Assembly (NCBI GenBank): GCA_036874045.1
Contig: JAZBRI010000004.1
Location: forward strand, 3,224,001 to 3,288,000
DNA: 64,000 nt
Reading direction: 5' to 3'
DNA from: Cymodocea nodosa
Lineage: Eukaryota; Streptophyta; Magnoliopsida; Alismatales; Cymodoceaceae
Below the pieces are notes generated by a model. It did no database searches. It was not told the DNA's origin and saw only the letters and a list, made by a program, of their open reading frames with translations. The position numbers and the translations under genes were made by a program. Below are positions 38,801 to 50,800 of this stretch, piece after piece. Position 1 is the first letter of the stretch; each line of letters begins with the position of its first letter.

Positions 38801-41800
38801 CAAAGAACAAGTTATGTTTCATAGGTAAGTTAAAAAAATTTAATATACAACAAAATAAGGAAAATTCATTTATGGGGCTTCTGACAATGTGGTACCATAG
38901 AGATGAGATTTGCCACAACCATGCCTCTGTATTCAGCCATTTCCACAACTTAAACCTGTAGGCTCCATGTTAGATTGGAGGAACCATGTTTTCTTTCCTA
39001 GTTCTAGTTCTGTTTTCACTCTTTTTGGAATTTTTATGGAACAACCAATCATGAAAAGACAATTCATCAATATACATAAAAATATTTCAGTCAACAACTT
39101 TTAGTTTAAAATCATAGAGAAATTGCTTATTGTTTATCAGATAAAAGTTTTGGAAAAAATATATTTGGTATTGCTTTTCCAGAAAAGGGTTTTTCTCTCA
39201 AAAGTTGTAGTTCCATAAGCAGTTGCAAATCTAATTCATATTTTCCTTCTTTAGGGCTGTTCCTTCTTTAGGGCTGTGCAACTTCGCATGTTCTCTGTAT
39301 ATATCTACTGTATAGTATATGTATGACATCAATATGTGTAAAGTGGGTTCAAAGCCCTAGCAGCAATTCATCAATAAACATGTATCATCTCCATGATTGA
39401 CATGCAAGCCAGCACTTTACAGTCCAGTATTGCCTTGTGTCTTGTCTTCCTCTTTCACTCCCTAACATTGTTTTCATCACCACAGATCTTTTTCTTTACA
39501 CAGAATTTGAGAAAAAGAAAAGGAAGGATATAAACAAATTGTGGGAAGGAAGATGCTGATGGGGAGTTGCTGTCATTCTAACCAATGATTCTAATGCTTG
39601 GGTTTTAGCCATGGAGCCAAGTATTGCAGAGATCTGATGAAATGTAGGTTTTGCAAGAAGTAAGGCCACATAGTTGGAGGGTGCTAGCTGCAATTAGAGC
39701 CTTAGAGGGCAAGGTTCTTCTTAAGGCACAACTGCACAAGGTGTCGGGATATGTCCAAGGATAGGCAAGCAACAATGAGTACCATTAATGCCCAGGTGGT
39801 TGGTGCCAAACTTCCATCGTCATGGCATCATCTGCTCTTGCTCCATGCATGTTCTTACGTGGATTTAAAGGGGCCAGCTCTATAATCATCCATGATTATA
39901 GTCAGCTCACCTGGGGTTTATCCTCTTAGATGAAAGTCTGATTTCTATCATGAAACTAGAGGACAATATTCTCTTACATTAAAATGATGCAAACAGATGG
40001 TGGTCATGAATTCTTAAACAAATTATTTAAATCACTCTATGTTCACATGGGATTCATCTTCAGGTCTCATGCCCGTACATTCCTGTAGGAAAAACAAAGA
40101 TAACCTAGTTGTAACTTCAATGCTACTGCCGGCAGAATTCTAGTGTTCAAACCCAATAAAATATAGTCAACATTAGACAGCAAGAGAACTAGAGAAAGAA
40201 ACTGACCTGAAGAAAGCCTTTCGAACTGAGGTAGCTAAATCTCCAGTAGAATATGCTTCATGCTTAAGCACTTGTGTGTGAAGGTACTTGGCACAAAACT
40301 TAGATACAACTTTTCCTGAAATTAGTTTAAAAATCAAGCTTAAAGAAAGTTCCCGTCATTCCATGGGAAACACATTTATTCTTGACAAGGCCTAAAACAG
40401 GTCAAATAAATATACAATAAGGTTTTAAACACAATCAGACAAGAAAAACACAACATGCAACTTTTTATAGATGCAGGCCAATAAGAATCATCATCCATAA
40501 ATCTAGTTCTTTTAACTTTTTTATCATATACTTCAATAATGCCTCAACCCTTCAATGCAATGGCTAAATCATATGAAAATGGTTTCCAACAACAATCAGA
40601 TGTTTGTCATTAACTTTCCATTCTGAATAATAAATCCATGGAGTAGGCACAGGTTAAAATTTTTTGACAATGGATGCCATCTTTCTACCCTATTTGCATA
40701 TCCAGGAAGCTAACAAAGTCAAATTTTTAGGACAAGTCCAATTCCAGATTTTCTTTGTAAAAGCTAAGATGGAAGAAGTGAAATAGAAACAGAAAACTTT
40801 CATTCTTGCGGAATTCATGGGTACTAAATTGCTTTTAGTGATTAATACCTTAATGGCATACATACGTTAGGCTATTTGCTATTGACATAGGAAACAGAAT
40901 TTTTATGTTTATCCCTTGCGAGGCTGCATATCCAATCACATGCTACTACAAATTAAGCACCTTAATAAAGATGTGCAAAATTGGCCAAGGTGAGCAAAGT
41001 TTTCTTTTTGTGGGAATTGTTGAAAATTAATCCTCTTCAAAGGCTTTCACATATTCTGATAGGAAATAAATGAATGGTCCAGTATGAAATGAAATTATAA
41101 TCTGATGATTGGGTCTATTCATGATTATAAGTTCATGACCCCAACCCAATCCCATTTTGGGCAGTTATCTATTAATTTTTTATTTCTAGTTAGAGGGATC
41201 TTGAACTAAGAAATAGAAGCCAAAAAAGTGTATCACAAGCAGTTGCAAGAATTGGGTTCATTGATATTCTTGGTACAGTAGATGTTATCACACATACATA
41301 CTTAATGGAATTGTTTGATCTTAAAGTGGACCTTCTATAATTTCACAGATGTTGGGTGTCCACCTAGTATGATTTCCCATTGATTTAAGCCATAATTATC
41401 AAAGTGCCAAGAGACTCAAACCCATGAAAAAGCTAGGCAACTGTGGACACTGGACATAGCTGTAGCTCTAAACAAAGAAGATAGTGTAATACAAGTAATA
41501 ACAACTGAAATGATCAGAGATAAGGGAGGAGGAGGGGGGGGGGGGGGGGGGGTTTGCACTTGGAATTGAACAGAAATGAAAAAAATTTCGCCTAATTCCA
41601 ATACAGGAGTGTTTGTGCATCTTTATAAAATGAATTCCAACAGAAATTAAATTCCATTCCTTTGTAAAAGGTTGGAATTCATTTTCTCCCCTATTTTGGT
41701 TGAAATCTCACAGAATCAAGACCTCCTGCTCCCACTCTCGCATCCCACTCCTGTCACAGGCATTGTGTCCGGCTCTTGCTCCTTTGTGTGTCACTCCCAT

Positions 41801-44800
41801 TGGAGGTGCCGCTCCCGGTCTTGCATCCCGCTCTCATCGCAGGCACCATGTCCTGCTCCCGTTCCTGTGTGTGTCACTCCCACACAAGTGCGTCACTTCT
41901 GCTCCTGGAAATCCCGTCACTCTCGTCGTAGGTGTCACAGGTGCATCTTCTGTATGGTGGTGTTTTTTTGGGATTTATGTCTCAATTGTTCGAAGATGGA
42001 TAAGAAATTTAAGGGCTTCTAGGGTCTTTTACCTTGGAATCTGATGGAATGAATGTAATGCTGCAGTTTTTGAAGGAAGAGAATCTGTTTGGTCTAGCAG
42101 CAAGAACAAAATAATGGTAGATGTGATTGATAGGCTATTTTTACTCTATTGTTTTCTCCATTCTAGATTTCTCCCTACTTGGGGCTGTTTATAGGCCCTT
42201 TTGTGAATAATGGACAATTTCTTCCATGGTCCTTTTCCTTCCCATTTGTATTTGCTTGGTTTTTAATTAAAATTGTCTTTGATCGCTTATTTTCAAAAAA
42301 AAAAAAAAACCCTTTTCTCTTGTAGGATTTTAGGTTCCTTTGGTCCGTTTACTTCACATTTTGTAAATAAGGTTGCTCCATTGTGAGGTCATGAGTTCAA
42401 ATCCTCTATACTTGTGGAGGTACTGCATACAATGGACCCTCTCCATCCCACAATGGTAGAACTTCGTGCATGGTTGGATTTGTGCTTTGTTTTAATATTT
42501 GAACATATTTATCAAAGCAGGAAATCATAAACTTATCTATAAAAGTAAGATGTCCAAGCTGAGAACAGGAAAAATATTTGTATTAATCAATTAGTAGGTT
42601 CCTAAAAAATGCTATTTGTATTGATCATTTCTGTTTCCTTTTTGGGCTTATATTACAAGTCAATGCATATCTTTGATCTCTGTGTTACTTCCACATGCTT
42701 TAATGTAAACCTTATAAATTTATTTGGTTTCTACAGTATTACAAGGATCCAGTAAGTGGATGTGTTTTTCATTATCTGGAAACTGGTGCAATAAGTAGGG
42801 ATGCATTTAATCCCAAAAGTACCCCCTGTAGAAGGGCCAGACTCCCCTGTGAATCAAATAGTTTTTCTTGATATCCTGTCTCTGTAATTTCCAGTTACGT
42901 TTGTTTTGTATTTTTGAAATGTTAAGGATAATAACTTGTTAACCAATAGATGTAGGCTTATTAGGCTTGAAGAATAACTTAGCAGTAGTGTTTTCTCTGT
43001 GGTATTTCTTCCTATTCATGGTGTAAATATAAAGCATAAAATATATTTTATATCTCAGTATTTTTTACTTAGTGTAAATATAAAAACCTCAAAATATGCA
43101 TTTTTAGCTTTTTTTTGCAACATCAAGTCAACTGTTAAATTAAATTTTTGTTATCTTAATCAAATTCCTAGTGTCTTACTGGTTCTGCCTTTGGTTTGGT
43201 AGACTATTAGACAATTCATTGCAATATTAAATTTAGTGCCAACTACCAAATAATTTACCCTAGGAAATTACCCAAAATTTTTTGAGTGATTTTTTCTTCA
43301 TTGTTCATCAGTTATCAGTCATTACATGCCATTTTCGTTTCCATGCTTTCCTGCATTTATTCTAGTTGGTTGTTTGCCATTCAAAATATACTGTAATAAA
43401 AAGAACCCTATTTTTTTGATGTCAAGTCCACGTCTTGGTGTAGCAGTCCACTTACTTGCCCTAGGTGATCCATTCATTTTTTTCAGTGCAGATCAGACCT
43501 CATTTGAGTATAACCAGTCTTTGTGTTAATGTGACTGGATCCAATTTTTAATTTTAGAATATGGATTGTAGATAGTGAAACTTTAAGATCCAAATGAAGA
43601 AAACTTTGCTCTTCTGAATTGATAGACATGTAGAATACTATTTTAGAATATACTATTGTAGATAGTGGACTCTAATCACTTTTGAGCTTGCATGATTAGA
43701 ATACTATTAGGTTTTGTTTTAACTTATGTTTTGATTTACTTGTCTTCCCTATATGGTGCATTTATTGATGGTTTTTACTTGCTTAAGTTTTTATTTGTAT
43801 TTTGTTGAAATGTGCATTCTTAGGAAATGGATAAACAAAAAGGTAGTGAAAGAACTTATTTTAGTTAGAGTGTATTACAAGGATATATGTCATTTTCTTT
43901 CAGTACTCAAGTAAAAATAATTTTAACATATTTTTTAGCTCACAATTTTATTCATAAAGCAGATAAAATAGATTTATGTCAAGATCTTGAAGATGAATTA
44001 TAAGAAGATAAAGGTGATGTAGTATTAGAAGACTCTGCAAATATGAAATGACAAGAAGAAATAGTTAATACCATTGACAATAGCAATCAAGAGCAAATGA
44101 AGGAAATTGTGTTGAGACAACAACAATCAAGAGCAAATGAAGGAAATTGTGTTGAGATCAAAGAAAATCACCAAGGAACAAAGTTGAAAGTTGAATGCGT
44201 GGAAAACAGAGAAACAACCACAAGAACATAGAACTTTTACGTGATTTGACAACTGCCTACTTCACAGGTGCTAAGGTATTTCCCATTTTCATTCACAATC
44301 TTCATCTTTTCTACAATAGGTATAGATATTGCGTATTTATATGCAAGGATGATTAATGTTACAGTAGTTGAGTGCATCTCAGCCACAAAGAGAAGTAGAG
44401 GAAGTGCCTTAGCCATGGATCTCCCACAAGAAGCACAAACTCCCTAAAGACATCTGAGTAAGTCAACATGCATTGTGCACATGCTACCTCCAAGCTCCTT
44501 CGTTGGTTATTCAATAACCAACAGACCTTCCATGTATTAAAGGAGTAACCAACGAACTAGCAAACACCTCCATTGGTTATTCAATAACCAATGAACTTTA
44601 TGTGTATTAATGGTATAACCAACTAGTGAACCTACACTTCTCGAATTCTACTCCGATGAGTAGTTTCCACACTCCAACCCTAACAATCTCCCACTTGGAG
44701 ATTAATCATCTATACCAATGAAATTTGAGCACACCCATCATAGCACCATACATTCATCAATTAGCGAACAAACCAATTAAGGCTATACACAACCTTAATT

Positions 44801-47800
44801 TCTGAATTGATAAAATCTTTGTAAACATGTCAACAACATTCTTTATTCCAGCTATCTTTTGAAGATTAAAACTCTCATCTTCAATTTGCTCGGGTATAAA
44901 GTGAAACTTCATCCTAATATGCTTCGATCTTGAATGGAACTTGAAGTTCTTGGCCAAATATATTGCACTTTGGTTATCACTATATAGAACACTCAACAAT
45001 TGACTATGTCCAAGCCTGTTCAAAAGATTCTCTAGTCACACCTTCCCCTTGACAGCTTCAAAAACGATAATGTATTCAACTTTTGTGGTTGATAGAGAAA
45101 CTAGACTTTGAAGTTTAGACCTCCAGTTGATAGCAATATCTCCAATGTAGAAGACATAACCAAATGTGTTTCTACTCCTGTCCAAATCTCCTCCAAGGTC
45201 TGAAAGTCATTCAACGCAATTAAGCCCCTTTTAAATATCAAGCTAACCTCCAGAATGCCTTTTATATATTTGAGAATCCACTTAACAACTTCCCAATGAT
45301 CAACTCTTAGATTAAACATAAACCGGTTGACCACTCCCACTGCATGAGCTAAGTCTGGTCTGAAACATATCATGGCATACATGATACTCCCAACAACTGA
45401 GGTATATAGTATCTTCTCCATATCAGTTTGTTCAAGCTCATCCTTGGGTGTTTGCTTTTTGGACAACTTAAAGTTGCCTCCTAAGGGCAAAGTTATAGGT
45501 CTTAAATCTAACATATTGTACTTCGTCAAAATCTTCTCAAAATATCTCTTTTGGTTCAGCTTAAGAGTTCCTACCCCTCTATTTCTTTGAATTCTGATGC
45601 TGAGAATTTGTTTGACTTCACCCAAGTCTTTCATGTCAAATTCCTTTATTGTTTTTTGAGTAAAAAAATATGTCATACTGGAGTAGGCAATCAACATAAA
45701 TAATAAGGATTATTGAACAATCCTTTAGCTACTTGACATAACAACAAAAGTTAGCATCACACCTCCTGAAGCCTATACTTGATATAAAGGTATCAAACTT
45801 TTTATATCACTGTCTAGAAACTTGTTTTAGACCATACAAGCTCTTCATCAATTTGCATACTAGATCTTCCTTGCTACTGGATATAGAGAACATTTTAGGT
45901 TGTTGCACCTCTTCATCAAGGTCTCTATGTAGAAAGACTATTTTTACATCCATCTATTCAAGAAACAAATATTTAGCTACTACCAAGCTCAAAACAATCC
46001 TTATTGTGGTGATCTTAACCACTGAAGAGAAGACCTCTGTATAATCTAGATCTTGGACTTGCTAAAAGCCCTTAACAATCAGTCTAGCCTTATACCTTTT
46101 CTTTCCGTTTGAATCTTCCTTCAAATGATATATCCATTTACAGTGCAGTGCTTTCTTTCTAGTAGGTAATGGAGTCAACTTCCAGGTTTTGTTCCTCTCA
46201 AGAGATTTCATCTCTTCCTTCATGGCAAGCTCCCACTTCACAGAATCACTCAGCCTCAAAGCTGTTAGCAACAAGTAATTAAAGGAATCTAGTTCTCCAC
46301 CATCTGTTAGCAACAAGTAATTAAAAGATGGAGTATACCTGTCCGATGGCTTGGACACCTTAGACGATCTTCTTGGGATTACTTGTGAAGGTGCTAGGAT
46401 AAGTTGAGTTTCTTTAGCAGTAGTCTCCTCAACATTGAAATATTCAATTGCTTCAACATTTACTGTTTCCTTTTCTTCAACATTGTCATGGCTTCCAAAT
46501 GACTTGGACTCATAAAAGATTACTTCCTTGGACCTAACAACCTTTTTGGATACATCATCTCAGCAATGATATCCAAAATAATCATGCCCATAGCCTATAA
46601 AATAACACTTACGAGCCTTAGGGTCCAACTTATCCCTTTGTGTATTGTCCAAATGGACATAAGCAGCACAACCAAATACTTTCAAGTGGAAGTAGTTCAC
46701 CTGCTTGCCCATCTATAATTCTTCAAGGATCTTGAATCCCACAAGAACTGAAGGTCCCCTATTAATGAAATAAGCTATTGTGTTAATAGCCTCAGCCTAA
46801 AACTCCTTGGGCAAACTAGCATGCAACCTCATGCTCCTTGCTCTCTCATTTAATGTTCTATTCATCATCTCAACTACTTCATTCTATTAAGAGTTGTTTA
46901 CTATTGTCCGTATTCTCCTAATTCCCCTTTCTTCACAGAAATTCTTAAAAGAATTATTGTCATACTCACCTCCATTATCAGACTTGATGGCCTTCACTTT
47001 CAAGCCTGTCTGAATTTCCACTTCATTTAACCATTTCCTGAACATACTGAAAACATCAAACTTGTTCTTTAGAAAATAAACCCAAACTGTTCTTGAATGG
47101 TCATTAATGAAGGTTACATAATACTTGGATCCTCCCACTAAACTCACAGGGGCTGGACCCTACATATCAGTGTGTACAAGTTCTAGTCTCTCAACCTTGG
47201 GGCTTATCATGCTTGGAGAAAGATACTCTTCTCTGCTTGCCCAAAATGCAATCTTCACAGTCACCTACATTCCAATCTGATAGTTTAGGTAATTTCTCAC
47301 TGTCTGCAAGCATTTTAAGTTCCTTCTAGCTCATGTGTCCCATTCTGTTATGTCATAGCACAACATCATCAGTGTCAGTAGAATTTGAGAGAGAGTTTAC
47401 CTCTTGATTAAAGGTCAAATAGAGTGTTCCTGTCTTGAAACCTCTAGCCACCACTCTGTCACCTCGAGTGATCTTCCACTTCCCATCTCCAAAACCAGTA
47501 TGATATCCTTCATCATCCAACTGACTCATAGATATCAAATGTTTGGCAAGTCCAGGCACAAATATGACATCTTTGAAAATCTAAATTCCTTGCTTTTAGT
47601 TGATGTGCACATCACCAACACTAAGCACATCTAAACTTGCATTGTTTACAAGATACACTTTCTTTACATCCATCGGCTTGTAGTCATACAGCAGATCTCT
47701 TTTGAAAGTGGTGTGAAAGGAGGCTCTTGAGTCCAACACCCAAGAGTCAATTGTGTTGTCCACAGCACACCAATACATCCTTAAAATCAGACACATTATT

Positions 47801-50800
47801 TGCACCATCTTCTAAACTCTTGCCCTTAAGATTTTTCTTGAAGGATTGACACACTGACTTGTAGTGCCATTTCTTTTCACAATTCCAACATGTAGCATTC
47901 TTCTTGCCGATTCTACTTTTGGACTTGGATCTGTCATTCCTATTGCTACTTTTGTTCTGAGATCTACCTCTCCCTTCTACATGAAGAGCAGATGATGATG
48001 AAGACTCACCATGTGACCTCCGTCTGACATCCTCACTTAGAATAAGGTCTCGAATGTCATCAAACTTTAGTTTATCATGGCCCAAGGAGCTACTAATGCT
48101 TGTCACCATTGCTGACCAACTCTCTGGTAGAGAGGATAGGAGAATCAAGGTCTTGACCTCATCATCAAAGACAATCTCCACTAAACTCAACTGTGTCAAT
48201 AGTATATTCAATTCATTGACATGATCAGTAACATTAGCTCATTCTTTCATTTTTAGATTAACAATCTTCTCATCAGATAAACTTTATTCGATGTTGTTGG
48301 TTTCTCATACATGTTGTTGAGTGCTCTCATAAGTCTTACAATGGTATTCTCCTTCAAGATGTTGAATGCCACATTCTTGGTTAGGGTCAGGCATACAGGT
48401 CCAAGAGTCTATATGTCTAGTAAGTCCCAAATAGACTGCTCCATACCTTGAGGCTTAGAACCGAGTAAAGGTTCATGCAACTTCCTTTGAAATAGATAGT
48501 CTTTTGTCTACATTTTCCAGAAACCAAAATTGTTTCCATCAAACTTCTTAATCTTGAACTTCTCTTCATTTGCCATGGATGTTGGAATGAAAAAATCACA
48601 CTCTAACTGCACCAAAACAGTTCTTGCTTACAAAGATGAGTAGCTTCTTAAGATGTAACTTCCAAGCTTCAACAATGCTCCAAACCTTGCTTTGATACTA
48701 GTTGTTGAGATCAAAGAAAATCATCAAGGAACAAAGTTGAAGGTTGAATGCGTGAAAAATAGAGAAGCAACCACAAGAACACAAAACTTTTACGTGATTC
48801 AATAACTGCCTACTCCACAGGTGCTAAGGTGTGTCCGATTTTCATTCACAATCTTTGTCTCTTCTACAACAGGTACAGATATTGCATATTTATATGCAAG
48901 GATAATTAGGGTTACAATAGTTGAGTGCATCTCAGCCACAAAGAGAAGTAGAGGAAGAGCCTTAGCCATGGATCTCCTACAAGAAGCACAAACTCCCTAA
49001 AGACAGTCGAGTAAGTCAACATACGCTGTGCACATGCTACCTCCAAGCTCCTTTGTTAGTTATTCAATAACCAATAGACCTTCTCTGTATTAAAGGAGTA
49101 ACCAACGAACTAGCGAACACCTCCGTTGGTTATTCGATAACCAACAGACTTTACATGTGTTAATGGTATAACCAATGAACCAACCAGTGAACCTGCACTT
49201 CTCGAATTCTACTCTGATAAGTAGTCTCCACACTCCAACCCCAACAAATTGTTGATAAATTTCATAAAAATATCATAATTGCAATGTGGGATGGTCGCCA
49301 TTGTGAGCATTAGAATATACATATTCATTGTAATTTACCTTTTGTTGTTTCAAACATGCAAGAATAATTTTGTTATGGTAACATGATGATTCTCTTTTAC
49401 AATTTTAACTAAGATCTTGTACTTTTGAATTTTTGGATCTCAAGAATAATCATGGAATACATGGATGCAGATATATACTTATATTTTTGCATATGCTTGA
49501 TTTTGAATTAATGTTCATATTGATTTAGAAATTAGCTATTGAAAATTATGGAATGCCTTTGTGCATACCTATTTATTTAAATGAATTTTAACCAACATGA
49601 CAATTTTGATCAATTCATCTAGTAAATATATAAAGATCTAATTAAATGTTAAATGATATATAAAGATCTAATTATATAGCATGTTAATTGATTACTATAA
49701 ATAATTAATTCATCACTTAATTACATTTTGACTAATTACTTCAATTCATTAATTAAGAACTTTATTAATAAATTACTTAAAAATAATTATAGTATATTAT
49801 TATTATAAACAAATATATATAAATCAATTTTATTCTATTCTATCATATGCACAAATATCTAAATTTTAATTTCCATCAAATTCCTAAATATGTACAAACA
49901 CTTGAATTTCAAATTTCATTTCCGTCAAATTCTGTAAAATTCAAATTTTGTTAGATTCAATTCTAAGTGCACAAACAGGCTTAAAGAAAAACATGAAAAT
50001 TTGAGTTGGTAACTCTCTTGTATTAGAATAAGTAGATCCTTATATGGATGCATATGTGTGGCTATCTTTACTTCCTACTATATGTTACCATGGTTTACTG
50101 TATTAATACATATAATCAATAATATAATCATATTGGTTGTTAGAATTTTGGCAATACATATCAATTGTTAGAATTATCATAATAGTTAGATTCACTATAA
50201 TCATCAAAGTCATAGAAGCTACCTTAGATGACAATGACTATGATCCCCTACATGGTATTGAATTATATTTTCCCAAGATATGTTAGATGTTATTTTTCTA
50301 CATTTTTTGGTTTACTTTTTTGGTTATTTATAAGTATACAAACTCTATAATTCAACATATGCGATATTTTTTCTGGTATAAACGTCTAAAAATTAAATCT
50401 AATTCGTTTTAAATATCTATTGTAATTTGTTTTATCATATCCTGAATTTTTAAGTCAAAATTCAAGGTTTTTCCTTCAAAATTTGACTTTTCTATGACTT
50501 TATCACATCTCCATCAAACTATCTATTGATATTCGATACATCTCTTTTTCCATAGGATTGATACTCAACACAATACTGATATCAAATATTTTGCTTGCTG
50601 CTACTTTACCTCCTGTCTCTCTCTTAACACATCTCAATATGGATGGTCATGCAAATTGAGTGACACCACCATGAAACTTAGTGTAAAGAACTACGATGAT
50701 TGGTTTGCTGTTAACTGTGGCATGATTTGAGGTCTTCCTACATGTATGGAAGATGTATTACATTTGATGCCTTGTTATACACTCTAGAGAAAAAAACTGT

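Larger units (their letters stand above)
44150..49246 (-). mobile_element. Ty1/copia LTR retrotransposon, decayed
   Basis: Two LTRs (44150-44685 and 48703-49246) begin TG and end CA. The 5-bp target duplication AATTG flanks the element at 44145-44149 and 49247-49251. Coding is on the minus strand, so the right LTR is the 5' one. A primer site like initiator tRNA-Met (core GTATCAAAGC) lies next to it at about 48690-48702, and a purine-rich tract (minus strand AAGTGGGAGAT) borders the left LTR at 44686-44697. Gene order gag, protease, integrase, RT, RNase H is copia-type. Every coding part carries stops or frameshifts, so the element cannot move by itself. By eye the LTRs differ at some 40 or more positions, so the insertion is not recent. 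Confidence 0.96.
43930..49313 (+). pseudogene. Harbinger transposase C-terminal remnant split by copia
   Basis: The left part (43930-44144) reads [15 protein letters not shown], like the HNFIR block near the end of PIF/Harbinger transposases, followed by an acidic tail with stops. The right part (49252-49313) reads an NIIIAMWDG segment ending in a stop, like the R.D.IA..MW terminus of the family. The reading frame of the left part continues directly into the right part if the copia element and one copy of its 5-bp target duplication are ignored. The Harbinger piece is therefore older than the copia insertion. Confidence 0.55.

Noticed and set aside
41416-41601. Minus ORF with poly-Pro
   Set aside because: It results from the poly-G run; no other support.
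42390-42402. tRNA gene (B-box like GAGTTCAAATCC)
   Set aside because: No A-box, no acceptor stem and no anticodon arm; the surroundings fit an Au SINE.
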